Source: an uncultured Collinsella sp. (GTDB lineage Bacteria; Actinomycetota; Coriobacteriia; Coriobacteriales; Coriobacteriaceae). From it: a DNA stretch of 64,000 bases. The translations under genes and the position numbers were made by a program. The DNA is taken from the NCBI GenBank assembly GCA_902472315.1, contig CABRNM010000003.1:1-64000 (forward strand), read 5' to 3'. The notes below the pieces were generated by a model, which was not told the DNA's origin, did no database searches, and worked only from the letters and a program-made list of their open reading frames with translations. This document shows positions 28,248 to 37,259 of the stretch, one piece after another. Numbering within the stretch: position 1 is the first letter of the stretch; every line of letters begins with the position of its first letter.

Positions 28248-28760
28248 ATACACCACGTTGTCGCGGCGCGGCTTTGCATCGGGCAGCGTGTCCTCGGCGT
28301 AGCCCAGAATGCAGTTGCCCACACCGCGCAGGCTTCCGTCGGCGGGCAGACCCCACTTGGTCAGCAGTTCCAGTCCCTCGGGTGAGTCAAAGATCTCGTG
28401 CGCGCGGTGAATCCAACACGAATCGACGCCCAGCGCATAGGCTGCGTTGAGCAGGTTGCCCATGGCGAGCGAGCCGTCTTCCAGGTGCGTGGGCGCGCTG
28501 CGGTCGACGAGCACCACCACAACGGTCTTGGCGCCGTAGAAGGGATCTCCCTTGCTGCCCATAACTTGGGCGTTGAGCTGCGAGAGACGCTCGACGGTTG
28601 CGGGGTCGGTGACGGCGACGAACGTGACCGGCTGGCGTCCCATGCCGCTCGGCGCGTACTGGCCGGCTTCGATAATGCGTGCGAGCTTCTCGGCCTCGAC
28701 GGGGCGATCGCTGTATTTGCGGCAGCTGCGGCGGTGGATGAGCGCTTCGATAGTCTCCAT
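28233..28760 (-). CDS. Nitroreductase-family flavoprotein
   Basis: A 175-residue FMN-dependent oxidoreductase. Family features: IHRRSCRKYSDRPVE near the N-terminus (FMN phosphate contact), YAPSGMGRQP (about 33-42), and GVDSCWIHRA in the second half; it lacks long insertions. Substrates of such small nitroreductases include quinones and nitroaromatics, and the physiological one is unknown. AGGAGG four bases before the ATG at 28760 sets the start. The stop codon lies in the loop of a repeated hairpin that may act as terminator. Confidence 0.87.
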   Translation of the reverse strand: METIEALIHRRSCRKYSDRPVEAEKLARIIEAGQYAPSGMGRQPVTFVAVTDPATVERLSQLNAQVMGSKGDPFYGAKTVVVVLVDRSAPTHLEDGSLAMGNLLNAAYALGVDSCWIHRAHEIFDSPEGLELLTKWGLPADGSLRGVGNCILGYAEDTLPDAKPRRDNVVYVPPF

Positions 28761-29051
28761 GGGTCCTCCTGACGTTGGTTTCGATGCTTCGTTCTTACCC
28801 GCCGAACCAAAACCGTAATCGCGCAGTCGGCCCCAAACAATGCAAGCTACCAAGTGGAAAAGTTGGTTTGCATAAAACTTCAGCCAGAATGTGACAAACC
28901 GGTGGGATGGTTAAACGTTTTATCCCGTCTACCCTGCGGTTTTTTACCACTTGCCTAAATGATGCGCGCATAAGCTCTGATAAAGGTTTTACTAAAGGAG
29001 CACCAACGTTTATCAACGCGCCATGGTGGCGCCGGGCCAGGAGGTAACATC

Positions 29052-29342
29052 ATGTTCCAGGCTGGAGATGTCGTCGAGACCGACTTCGAAGGATTTCTGA
29101 AGCTGCTGCGTTCTAAGACGCGCGCTTTTGTGTCAATCAACGATCACGAGTACTACATCACGCACACCGATGGCTATTGGCGTGTTCAGGATTGCGAGGC
29201 CCTCAACGATAAGGGCCACTTTACTGACTGCTCCGAGCTGGTCAACACGGTCTGCGAGGTCGTCGAGCTGCCTTGGATTTGCGGCAAGAGCCTGCACGAC
29301 AGCTTCTCGGGCGCTACGGTCTACGAGGCCGTCGCTGCTTAA
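29052..29342 (+). CDS. Conserved-looking hypothetical protein
   Basis: A 96-residue acidic, soluble protein of unknown function, without signal peptide or membrane helix. It contains three spaced cysteines (DCEAL, DCSEL, WICGK) and a YYITHTDGYW segment; these could bind a metal but no known motif is formed. A consensus ribosome site AGGAGGT lies nine bases before the ATG and a strong terminator follows, so it is an independent and probably well translated gene. The 290-bp leader upstream holds no recognised element. Confidence 0.7.
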   Translation: MFQAGDVVETDFEGFLKLLRSKTRAFVSINDHEYYITHTDGYWRVQDCEALNDKGHFTDCSELVNTVCEVVELPWICGKSLHDSFSGATVYEAVAA

Positions 29343-29365
29343 CAGCCAACAATCGATATTCTCTC

Positions 29366-29405
29366 GCAACCGCCGGCGCCGCCCCCGCGCCGGCGGTCTT
29401 TTTTG
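29366..29405 (+). terminator. Terminator
   Basis: ACCGCCGGCGC pairs with GCGCCGGCGGT around CGCCCCC, followed by CTTTTTTG, 24 bases after the stop. Confidence 0.92.
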
Positions 29406-29446
29406 TCGATATGCTTATGTGGAGCCGACCATAAGCAACGAGCTTA

Positions 29447-29503
29447 TTGACGATAGTCAAAACTCGGACTAATGTAGAGATATAAATTGGTCAAAACTCG
29501 GAC
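29447..29503 (+). promoter_or_regulatory. MarR-operon promoter with two operator-like repeats
   Basis: TTGACG (29447-29452) and TAATGT (29470-29475) are spaced by exactly 17 bp. The spacer is the repeat TAGTCAAAACTCGGACTA; GTCAAAACTCGGAC occurs again at 29490-29503, just downstream of the start site. Each repeat has inverted ends (TAGTC/GACTA; GTC/GAC). A repressor on both sites would block RNA polymerase, consistent with autoregulation by the next gene. Confidence 0.65.
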
Positions 29504-29509
29504 AATCGA

Positions 29510-30022
29510 ATGGTGGGAGAGATGAATAGTGCAGTTAGCCTGGTCGATTTCGACCGGATGCTCAACGGGCTTGACCGTATCTATTCGGAGTTCGCACGCA
29601 CCTGCGGTCTTTCGGACTGCGCCTACTGGATGCTCGTCGACACGAGTGCGGCGGGCGGAAGCGTTGCCGTGAGTCGACTGACGAGTGAATGGTTCTACAG
29701 CAAACAGACCATCAATTCGGCGATTAAGACGCTTAGGGCGCGAGGGCTTGCGACGTTGGAGTTTGCCGAGGGCAGTCGTAAGAACAAGGTTGTACGACTG
29801 ACCGAAGAAGGCGTGCGGTTTGCCAAGCGCTACGCGTTGCCGGCGCAAAAAGCCGAGCAACAGGCATTCGAAGCGCTCGAGCCGTGGGAACAGCGCGAGA
29901 TCATGCGCCTGGTCGGTAAATTCTCCCATGTTCTGAACGAAGAGTGCGAGGCATTTAAACGGCAAGTGGCCGCCGAGAACGAGGCTGACGATAAGGGCGA
30001 GGGGGACACATGCGACTCTTAA
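29510..30022 (+). CDS. MarR-family transcriptional regulator
   Basis: A 170-residue winged-helix regulator. The DNA-binding region runs through SRLTSEWFYSKQTINSAIKT (about 59-78) and the wing LEFAEGSRKNKVVRLTEEG (about 87-105), as in MarR proteins. It is the first gene of an operon with two ABC exporter half-subunits, overlapping the first by 13 bp. Duplicate inverted-ended sites in its promoter suggest it represses the operon and responds to a ligand exported by the transporter. Start at 29510 or the ATG at 29522; neither has an ideal ribosome site. Confidence 0.88.
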   Translation: MVGEMNSAVSLVDFDRMLNGLDRIYSEFARTCGLSDCAYWMLVDTSAAGGSVAVSRLTSEWFYSKQTINSAIKTLRARGLATLEFAEGSRKNKVVRLTEEGVRFAKRYALPAQKAEQQAFEALEPWEQREIMRLVGKFSHVLNEECEAFKRQVAAENEADDKGEGDTCDS

Positions 30023-31746
30023 TGAGGTTTATGAGGCCGTATCGCGGTCTGATTGCGGTGACGCTGTTTGCGGTGCTGATAGATAACGTCGGTACGCTGT
30101 TGGTTCCCACGATGCTGGCGAACATGGTCAACACCGGTATTACCACGGGCGATGTCGACTATATTTTACGCAACGGTCTGTACATGCTTATCGCGACCGG
30201 CATGGCCAGCGGCGGCACGGTGTTGGGCTGCTATCTTTCGGCGCGCCTGGCCGCCAACGTGGCCTGCGATATCCGCAATGCCGTGTACGACAAGTCGCTC
30301 GAGCTGTCCGCCAGCGACTTTGAGCGCTTTGGCACGGGTTCGATGATCACACGCTCGCTCAACGACATCAACGTGATTCAGCAAGCTGTCCTTCAGACGA
30401 TTCAGTTGGTGCTGCCGGTGCCGTTCTTGGCCGTGGCAGGCATCATTTTTGCTTGGTTCATCGATCCCGCCATGGGCACGTTGCTGGGCGTGGTGGTTGC
30501 GATCGTGCTGGTGGCGGCGGTCTTTACCGTTGCCAACGCCGCGCCGATCTTTATGCGCCTGCAGAGCTTTATCGACCGCATGAACGTGGTGCTGCGCGAG
30601 AACATCGTGGGCGTGCGCGTCATTCGCGCATTTAACAAGGAACGCCACGAGGAGCAGCGCCTGGACGAGGTGTTTAGCGATTACGCGGCCAATGCCATCA
30701 AGGTCAACCACCTGTTTGTGGGTCTCGACAGCTCTAGCTTCTTTTTGATGAATATCGCCGAGGTGGCGGTGCTGTGGGTGGGCGGCAACCGCGTGGGCGT
30801 CCATGCCATGCAAATCGGCAGCATCTCGGCCGTGCTGGAGTATGCGATCCTGATCCTGTTCTTTGTGATGATGGCGCAGATGGTGATTCTGACGCTCCCA
30901 CGCGCCGCCGCATGCCTGAACCGTGCGCAGCAGGTGTTGGAGATTGAGCCGAGCATCGTGGACGGCAAGCGCACGCTGGACACGTGCGCGGCGGAGCCTG
31001 TTGACGGTGCCGATGCGGTTGCCGTGTTCGACCATATGTCGTTCCGTTTTGACGATGCCGACGAGGATACCCTGTGCGACCTGAGCTTTGCCTGTCGCCG
31101 TGGCCAGACCACGGCGATTGTAGGCTCGACGGGTTCGGGCAAGTCGACGGTGGCCAAGCTCTTGCTTCGCTTCCACGATGCCACAAAGGGCGCCATTCGC
31201 CTGAACGGCATCGATCTGCGCGACCTTTCGCAAGGTGAGATTCGCGGGCATATCGCTTACGTTCCGCAGAAGGCGTGGCTGTTCTCGGGCACCGTTGCAA
31301 GCAACCTGCGCTTTGGCAACGAGGGCGCGACCGAGGCTGACATGCTCCATGCGCTGGAGGTTGCCCAGAGCACCTTTGTGCTCGATCAGCCCCAGGGGCT
31401 CGATACACCGGTATCCCAGGGCGGTACGAACTTCTCTGGCGGTCAGCGCCAGCGCCTGGCGATCGCCCGCGCACTCATGAAGCGCGCCGATCTGTATATC
31501 TTCGACGACAGTTTTTCGGCCCTGGACTTTAAGACCGATGCGGCACTGCGCCATGCGCTGCAGGACGAGACGCGCGATGCCGCGGTGCTCATCATCGCCC
31601 AGCGCATCTCGACTATTCTGCATGCCGATCAGATCGTGGTGCTCAAAGACGGCGAGATCGTGGGCCTAGGCACGCACGACGAGCTCATGGAAACCTGCGA
31701 GGTGTACCGCGCTATCGCGGAATCGCAGATGAAGGGAGGTGAGTAG
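30010..31746 (+). CDS. ABC exporter half-subunit, degenerate ATP site
   Basis: A 578-residue subunit with six N-terminal membrane helices and a C-terminal ATPase. Walker A is GSTGSGKST (about 374-382) and the signature FSGGQRQR is intact, but the Walker B region reads YIFDDSFSALD, with Asp where the catalytic Glu belongs. This is the pattern of the degenerate partner in heterodimeric exporters such as TM287/288 or BmrCD. It overlaps the MarR gene by 13 bp and is followed one base later by the partner gene. Probable role: drug or lipid export. Confidence 0.92.
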   Translation: MRLLMRFMRPYRGLIAVTLFAVLIDNVGTLLVPTMLANMVNTGITTGDVDYILRNGLYMLIATGMASGGTVLGCYLSARLAANVACDIRNAVYDKSLELSASDFERFGTGSMITRSLNDINVIQQAVLQTIQLVLPVPFLAVAGIIFAWFIDPAMGTLLGVVVAIVLVAAVFTVANAAPIFMRLQSFIDRMNVVLRENIVGVRVIRAFNKERHEEQRLDEVFSDYAANAIKVNHLFVGLDSSSFFLMNIAEVAVLWVGGNRVGVHAMQIGSISAVLEYAILILFFVMMAQMVILTLPRAAACLNRAQQVLEIEPSIVDGKRTLDTCAAEPVDGADAVAVFDHMSFRFDDADEDTLCDLSFACRRGQTTAIVGSTGSGKSTVAKLLLRFHDATKGAIRLNGIDLRDLSQGEIRGHIAYVPQKAWLFSGTVASNLRFGNEGATEADMLHALEVAQSTFVLDQPQGLDTPVSQGGTNFSGGQRQRLAIARALMKRADLYIFDDSFSALDFKTDAALRHALQDETRDAAVLIIAQRISTILHADQIVVLKDGEIVGLGTHDELMETCEVYRAIAESQMKGGE

Positions 31747-31747
31747 C

Positions 31748-33751
31748 ATGACCGAGGAGCTCAAGAAGCAGGGCGTCGCCGAGGATGCCGCGGTTGCAGA
31801 GACAGTCGAGGAGACGGGCGTCGCGCCCGACCTGGACGAAGCCGCCAAGGCAGCGGCGGAACGCGAGGCTCGCCGCCAGGCACTCTACGAGGAAAACGAG
31901 CGCGCCGAGGATGAGCGCGCCCGCGCCGAGGCGGAGCGCATGCGCGACGTTGACGACGAGGACGAGGACGAGACGCCCCGCGACACCTGGGCGACGGTGC
32001 GCCGCCTGTGGAGCGAAGCCGCCGGCGACCATTGGCGCTTCTATATCGTGTTCGCGAGCATCGTGTTCTACGTCATTTTTAACACCGCAGCGCCGGCTTA
32101 CAGCGCCCGCGTCATCGATGAGCTGTGGGGGCACATGAAGCTGGCGTTTGCCAACAACACAACCTTCAGCATTACCTGGGAGAACTGCGGCAGGACCATC
32201 TTCATCTACTTTATGATCTGGACCGCCGCCGCCTCGTTCTACGCGCTTCAGAGCTTTTTGATGTCGAGCGTTGCCGAGCGCCTCAACCTGCGCCTACGCA
32301 ACCGCATCGCGCAAAAGCTCAACCGTCTGCCGCTTGCCTACTTTGACGCGCATCGACCCGGCGAGGTCGTCAGCCGTGCGACCAACGACTTGGACAAGAT
32401 GTCCGAGAGCATGCAGCGCGGCTTGCTGCAGCTTCTGGTGTCGATCGGTACCGTGGTGGGCGCCGTGAGCGTGATGTTCGTGTTTAGCGTGCCGCTCACG
32501 CTGGTCTTTTTGTTCTTTACGGCACTTTCGCTGCTGGTGACGAAGGTCGTTTCGCGCCGCACGCACGATGTGACGGGCGAGCGCCAGGAGTGGGTATCCA
32601 AGATTACGAGCGCGGTGGAGGAAGGCTACTCGGGCCGTCTGGTAATCCGTGCGTTTAACCGCGAGCGCCAGAGCTCTGCCGAGGTGCACGAGGCTTCGAA
32701 GGAGCTGGCGCGCGTGAGCACCAGGGCCGACTTTATGATTAACGCCGTCGGTCCCGCGGTGCGCTTTATCGGCCGCTTGGCGCAAATCGTGATTGCGCTT
32801 GTGGGCTGCAGCATGTTGGTTGCCGGGCATATGACCGTCGGCGTGTTCCAGGCGTTCTTCCAGTTTATCTATGAGGCGTCCGAGCCCATGACGCAGCTGT
32901 CGTTCACTTTCAACTCGCTGCAGAGCGCGCTGGCGAGTGCGGAGCGCGTGTTCGACCTGCTCGATGAGCCCGAGATGGAAGCCGATCCGCTGCCGGGGGA
33001 GGCCGCCGTGCTGCCGGGTCGCGTGGAGGGCCGCGTTAGCTTTGAGCATGTGCGTTTTGGCTACACACCCGACAAGCCGCTTATGCGCGACGTGTCGTTT
33101 ACCGCCGAGCCGGGCCAGAAGATTGCCGTGGTGGGAACCACGGGCGCAGGCAAGACGACGCTCATCAACTTACTCATGCGCTTTTACGAGATCGACGGCG
33201 GCCGCATTACGCTCGACGGCGTGGATACGAGCCGCATGGACCGCGGTGAGCTACGGCAGCAGTTTGGCATGGTGCTGCAGGACGCCTGGCTGTTCGATGG
33301 CACGATTGCCGAAAACATCGCCTATGGCTGTCCCGAGGCGACGCGCGAGGAGATTGTCGCGGCCGCGCGTGCCGCTCAGGTCGACTTCTTTGTGCGTACT
33401 ATGCCGCAGGGCTACGACACGCGCGTGGCCAACGATGCCGAAAGCATCAGCCAGGGCCAGCGTCAGCTGCTGACCATCGCACGCGTGCTGCTCAACAACC
33501 CGGCGATTCTCATCCTGGACGAGGCGACCTCAAGCGTGGATACGCGCACCGAGCTTGCCATCGGCCGTGCCATGGATGCGCTCATGCGCGGGCGCACGAG
33601 CTTTGTGATCGCGCATCGCCTGTCGACGATCGTTGATGCCGACCTCATCCTGGTTATGGATCACGGCAATATCATCGAGCAGGGTACGCACAAGGAGCTG
33701 CTGGCTGCCGAGGGCGCTTATGCCGACCTCTACCTAAGCCAGTTCGCATAA
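31748..33751 (+). CDS. ABC exporter half-subunit, catalytic partner
   Basis: A 667-residue half-transporter with a charged Glu/Ala/Arg-rich N-terminal extension of about 80 residues before the first membrane helix. The ATPase has Walker A GTTGAGKTT, signature SQGQRQ, and a Walker B with catalytic glutamate (LILDEATSSVD). It should supply the functional ATPase site of the heterodimer with the previous gene. The start at 31748 follows AAGGGAGGTGAG; a GTG inside that ribosome site is rejected. A terminator follows at 33790. Confidence 0.92.
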   Translation: MTEELKKQGVAEDAAVAETVEETGVAPDLDEAAKAAAEREARRQALYEENERAEDERARAEAERMRDVDDEDEDETPRDTWATVRRLWSEAAGDHWRFYIVFASIVFYVIFNTAAPAYSARVIDELWGHMKLAFANNTTFSITWENCGRTIFIYFMIWTAAASFYALQSFLMSSVAERLNLRLRNRIAQKLNRLPLAYFDAHRPGEVVSRATNDLDKMSESMQRGLLQLLVSIGTVVGAVSVMFVFSVPLTLVFLFFTALSLLVTKVVSRRTHDVTGERQEWVSKITSAVEEGYSGRLVIRAFNRERQSSAEVHEASKELARVSTRADFMINAVGPAVRFIGRLAQIVIALVGCSMLVAGHMTVGVFQAFFQFIYEASEPMTQLSFTFNSLQSALASAERVFDLLDEPEMEADPLPGEAAVLPGRVEGRVSFEHVRFGYTPDKPLMRDVSFTAEPGQKIAVVGTTGAGKTTLINLLMRFYEIDGGRITLDGVDTSRMDRGELRQQFGMVLQDAWLFDGTIAENIAYGCPEATREEIVAAARAAQVDFFVRTMPQGYDTRVANDAESISQGQRQLLTIARVLLNNPAILILDEATSSVDTRTELAIGRAMDALMRGRTSFVIAHRLSTIVDADLILVMDHGNIIEQGTHKELLAAEGAYADLYLSQFA

Positions 33752-33789
33752 GGTGGCAAGGGGGCGGCCCCGCATGTCACATCGAAAAG

Positions 33790-33825
33790 AAGGCGCGCCG
33801 GGGGCGGATTCCCCGGCGCGTTTTG
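33790..33825. terminator. Terminator between the ABC exporter and cysE
   Basis: CGCGCCGGGG pairs with CCCCGGCGCG, followed by TTTTGTG; convergent genes on both sides. Confidence 0.88.
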
Positions 33826-33860
33826 TGTTGGCGTTCATGCTGTGACGGTTGCCCGCGGCC

Positions 33861-34565
33861 CTAGCGCTCGTCCACGAGCTTGGCGACGAGGGCTTTGAGC
33901 TCGGCCACCTCCTGCTCGAGTTCCTTGACGCGACGGGCGTTTTCGGTGATGCCCTGACGGTTGAGGGCGCTCTGCTCGGCGGCATCGTCGGGCATGTACT
34001 CGCGATGCTGCTTGGCGTCGAAGCTCTCCTCGAACACGCGGCAGCCGTTGCGCTTGATGATGCGCCCGGGCACGCCCACGACGGTGCAGTTGTCGGGCAC
34101 GTCCTTGACGACGACCGAGTTGCCGCCGATTTTGACGTTGTTGCCGATATGGATGTTGCCAAGCACCTTGGCGCCCGTGCCCACCGTGACATTGTTGCCC
34201 AGGGTGGGGTGGCGTTTGCCGGTCTCGTTGCCGGTGCCGCCGAGCGTGACGCCCTGGTAGAGCACACAGTTGTCGCCCACGATGGCAGTCTCGCCAATAA
34301 CGACGCCCATGGCGTGGTCGATAAAGAAGTGCTTGCCGATCTGCGCGGCGGGATGAATCTCGACGCCGGTGATGTGACGGGTGATTTGCGAGAGCACACG
34401 GGCGAGAGATCGATGGCCGTGTTCCCACAGCCAGTGCTCGGGCACGTGGTTCCACTTGGCGTGCAAGCCGGGGTAGGAAAGGAAGATGACCAGACCGTTT
34501 TGCGCGGCGGGGTCTTGCGCCTGGACGGTCTTGATGTCCTCTCGAATGGTGTTGATAAAGCTCAT
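33861..34565 (-). CDS. cysE: Serine O-acetyltransferase
   Basis: A 234-residue enzyme acetylating serine with acetyl-CoA, first step of cysteine synthesis. The left-handed parallel beta-helix is plain in hexapeptide repeats from about residue 65 ([11 protein letters not shown]) through [18 protein letters not shown]; catalytic residues lie in [13 protein letters not shown] and GKRHPTLGN. After the helix a coiled-coil tail (about 205-234, [18 protein letters not shown]) is longer than in the classic enzyme and may drive trimer stacking or partner contact. No cysK is adjacent. AGGGAGG before the ATG supports the start. Confidence 0.92.
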   Translation of the reverse strand: MSFINTIREDIKTVQAQDPAAQNGLVIFLSYPGLHAKWNHVPEHWLWEHGHRSLARVLSQITRHITGVEIHPAAQIGKHFFIDHAMGVVIGETAIVGDNCVLYQGVTLGGTGNETGKRHPTLGNNVTVGTGAKVLGNIHIGNNVKIGGNSVVVKDVPDNCTVVGVPGRIIKRNGCRVFEESFDAKQHREYMPDDAAEQSALNRQGITENARRVKELEQEVAELKALVAKLVDER

Positions 34566-34789
34566 CGGCCGCCCTCCCTTGGCACCGTGACAATGCGATT
34601 CAATAAAGTATAGCGATTCGCTAGGGATTAGGAAGGACGATCTTGCTTCGCTTTGGGCGACAAGTGTCAGTTATGCAAACTTGCTGGTAATGAAGTAAGA
34701 CTTTTGAGGGGTTTGGCCCGCGCTCGCATCGCAACCGTATACTGGTCAACTTGGACGTGTCCGCGCCCACAACTGAGAGGTTTTACTTC

Positions 34790-35437
34790 ATGGGTTTCAT
34801 CATTTTTATCGCCGAGCTGCTTAAGGACCCGCGCACCGCGATCGCCAGCTGGATCGCCGCCGGCCCGCTTATGGCCTACGGCTGCGTGTTCCTAATCATC
34901 TTTATCGAGACGGGCGTGGTGTTCTTCCCGTTCCTTCCCGGCGACTCGCTGCTGTTTGCCTCGGGCTTCTTTGCCCATAACGGCGGCTTTAACATCGCGG
35001 CGCTTCTGGCCACCGCATGGGCCGCAGCCATCCTGGGCGATCAGTGCAACTTTATGATTGGCCACTTCTTTGGCCGCAAGATCATCGCCTCGGGCAAGGT
35101 AAAGGCCATGACGCCCGAGCGCATCAAAAAGTCCGAGGATTTCCTGGATAAGTGGGGCCATCTGGCCATCTTCCTCGGCCGCTTCTTCCCGTTCATCCGC
35201 ACCTTTGTGCCTTTTATCGCCGGCATGGGCGGCATGCACTGGCGCAACTTTGTCGTCTTTAACGTGTTGGGTGGCATTACCTGGTCGACGGTCTTTACGC
35301 TGCTGGGTTACTTCTTTGGTGGCATTCCGTTTGTGCAGGAGCACTTTGAGCTGCTGATCATCGGGATTGTCGCCGTGTCGATCATCCCGACCGTGGTCGG
35401 TCTGGTTAAGGCTAAGCTCGGTAAAAAGAACGCCTAG
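34790..35437 (+). CDS. DedA-family membrane protein
   Basis: A 215-residue polytopic membrane protein with the VTT/SNARE-associated fold. Characteristic segments are ETGVVFFPFLPGDSLLFASG (about 39-58), GDQCNFMIGHFFGR, and the conserved arginine-rich GRFFPFIRTFVPFIAGMGGM (about 132-151). DedA proteins are linked to lipid-carrier recycling, including undecaprenyl phosphate, and to membrane potential. GAGAGG precedes the ATG at 34790; an upstream start at 34751 is less likely. Divergent from cysE, followed by a terminator. Confidence 0.9.
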   Translation: MGFIIFIAELLKDPRTAIASWIAAGPLMAYGCVFLIIFIETGVVFFPFLPGDSLLFASGFFAHNGGFNIAALLATAWAAAILGDQCNFMIGHFFGRKIIASGKVKAMTPERIKKSEDFLDKWGHLAIFLGRFFPFIRTFVPFIAGMGGMHWRNFVVFNVLGGITWSTVFTLLGYFFGGIPFVQEHFELLIIGIVAVSIIPTVVGLVKAKLGKKNA

Positions 35438-35465
35438 TCCGAGCTTGTTTTCGGACGTTAATTCC

Positions 35466-35500
35466 AAGGCCCGTCATCGGATTCGATGGCGGGCCTTTTG
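35466..35500 (+). terminator. Terminator after the dedA gene
   Basis: AAGGCCCGTCATCG pairs with CGATGGCGGGCCTT, followed by TTG; only a short T-run. Confidence 0.8.
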
Positions 35501-35727
35501 TGTTGAAGGCAAATGAAAATACTTTACTTAGTTAAAGAAAAACGTTTTATCCAAGGCGTGCGGGGAGTACAATCACCTGCATGCGAATCGACGCGCCATC
35601 GGCTTCGATGCCGCCCGCGTGTCCTGCCCGGCTCTACGCTTCCGGGTATGCGACGTTGCGATGCGGCCGGCTTCGGTCCTTGCGTGCGGGTTCGCGAGTA
35701 TGCAACCGTGTATGTAAGGAGCGACAT

Positions 35728-36780
35728 ATGACTGTCGAGAAGAAGGATATCGATTGGGGTAGCCTCGGCTTTGGCTACATGAAGACCGATTACAGCTACG
35801 AGGCTCATTGGAAGGACGGCGAGTGGGACGAGGGTGGCCTGACCACCGACCACACCCTGCATGTCTCCGAGTGCGGCGGCATCTTCCACTACTGTCAGGA
35901 GGTCTTTGAGGGCCTGAAGGCCTACACCGCCGAGGACGGCAGCATCGTCTGCTTCCGTCCCGACATGAACGCCGAGCGTATGTATAACTCCGCGCAGCGC
36001 CTCGAGATGCCCCCGTTCCCCAAGGACAAGTTCGTTGAGGCCGTCAAGCAGGTCGTTTCTGCCAACGCTGCATGGGTTCCGCCCTTCGGCTCTGGCGCAA
36101 CCCTGTATGTGCGTCCGTTTATGATCGGCTCCGGTGACGTAATCGGCGTGGCTCCCGCTCCTGAGTACACGTTCCGCATTCTCGTGACCCCGGTCGGTCC
36201 GTACTTTAAGGGTGGCCTCAAGCCCGTCAAGCTGCGCGTTTCCGAGTATGACCGTGCCGCACCGCACGGTACCGGCAACATCAAGGCCGGCCTGAACTAC
36301 GCCATGTCCCTTAAGCCCACGATGGAGGCCCATCGCGAGGGCTATGCCGAGAACCTGTATCTCGACTCCGAGTCCCGCACCTATGTCGAGGAGACCGGTG
36401 GCGCCAACGTCCTGTTCGTGAAGGAGGACGGCACGCTTGTCGTCCCGCAGTCGCACACCGACTCCATCCTGCCCTCCATCACCCGCCGTTCGCTCGTTCA
36501 GGTTGCTCAGGACCTGGGCATGACCGTCGACCAGCGTCCCGTCGAGTGGGCCGAGGTTAAGGCCGGCACCTTTGTGGAGTGCGGCCTGTGCGGCACCGCT
36601 GCCGTCATCTCCCCGGTCGGCGAGATCGACAACAAGGTCTACGGTGCCGACGAGACTGTGACCTTCCCGGCTGGCTACACCGAGATCGGTCCCGTGATGA
36701 AGAAGCTCCGCGAGACCCTGACGGGCATCCAGTCCGGTGCTGTCGAGGACAAGCACAACTGGGTTTACACCGTCGCGTAA
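35728..36780 (+). CDS. ilvE: Branched-chain amino acid aminotransferase
   Basis: A 350-residue class IV PLP enzyme that interconverts leucine, isoleucine and valine with their 2-oxo acids. The fold type IV signature runs through the lysine in GTGNIKAGLNYA (about 187-198), EETGGANVLFVKEDG (about 218-232) and the ILPSITRRSL segment. Length matches the larger IlvE class of Gram-positive bacteria. AAGGAG before ATG 35728 fixes the start; a possible TACAAT -10 box at 35568 would give a GC-rich leader of about 150 bases that I cannot assign to a T-box. No other branched-chain genes are nearby. Confidence 0.92.
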   Translation: MTVEKKDIDWGSLGFGYMKTDYSYEAHWKDGEWDEGGLTTDHTLHVSECGGIFHYCQEVFEGLKAYTAEDGSIVCFRPDMNAERMYNSAQRLEMPPFPKDKFVEAVKQVVSANAAWVPPFGSGATLYVRPFMIGSGDVIGVAPAPEYTFRILVTPVGPYFKGGLKPVKLRVSEYDRAAPHGTGNIKAGLNYAMSLKPTMEAHREGYAENLYLDSESRTYVEETGGANVLFVKEDGTLVVPQSHTDSILPSITRRSLVQVAQDLGMTVDQRPVEWAEVKAGTFVECGLCGTAAVISPVGEIDNKVYGADETVTFPAGYTEIGPVMKKLRETLTGIQSGAVEDKHNWVYTVA

Positions 36781-36805
36781 GCTGTCTTAGCTGTCCGGCC
36801 CGAGG

Positions 36806-36912
36806 GCGACCTTCCTTTCCGGCGCGTCCTCGGACATGAAAGAACCTCCGCTGCGCACTACGTGCGGCGGGGGTTCTTTCGTCCTGCGGAGTGCGCCGGA
36901 AAGGAAGGTCGC
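36806..36912 (-). repeat. Palindromic element with GCA/GA internal loop, copy D
   Basis: Perfect 20-bp arms (36806-36825 and 36893-36912) enclose a core that reads, on the minus strand, ACTCC-GCA-GGAC, a GAAAGAACC/GGTTCTTTC stem, then GTCC-GA-GGA. The TCC-GCA...GA-GGA layout matches the core family at 10662. It begins 26 bp past the ilvE stop and a T-rich stretch follows on the plus strand, so it may also terminate ilvE. Confidence 0.65.
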
Positions 36913-36951
36913 GCTTTTGTTTTGGTTCGCGCCATGTGGGGGTGGTGGCGA

Positions 36952-37154
36952 CGTGCATTTTTGCGAGTATTCTGCAATCGAAGGCCCCTGCATACCGACC
37001 TCGGGCAAAAAATCGGGAGTTCTCGATGTTTTCTACGGATGATGGGCGGGGTTATGGGCTGGCAGCGTTTGATTTGCAGGGATATTCGCGGTCTTTGGCA
37101 CTTATCGTGGCGCCCGAAGCTCTTGGTTATGTTGAATACTCCTAAAAATGCACG
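36952..37154. repeat. 203-bp segment with terminal inverted repeats
   Basis: The ends (36952-36976 and 37130-37154) match as inverted repeats at 21 of 25 positions, both beginning CGTGCATTTTT. No target duplication, transposase or convincing gene is inside. The shape recalls a miniature inverted-repeat element, or a structured RNA. It makes up much of the 479-bp gap between ilvE and lemA. Confidence 0.5.
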
Positions 37155-37184
37155 GCGCTTAGAGGGGGACCTTCGCGAAAAAGG

Positions 37185-37225
37185 AAACCGCCCCGTCGAA
37201 GTATGCATTCGACGGGGCGGTTTAT
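37185..37225 (-). terminator. Terminator of lemA
   Basis: AACCGCCCCGTCGAA pairs with TTCGACGGGGCGGTT around GTATGCA; read on the minus strand it lies 35 bases past the lemA stop and is followed by TTCC. Confidence 0.75.
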
Positions 37226-37259
37226 GCATTTGGCCGATTAAGGATGCGCTGCCAAACTA

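Noticed and set aside
35500..35727. T-box or amino-acid riboswitch before ilvE
   Set aside because: No T-box sequence or antiterminator was recognised, only GC-rich hairpins.
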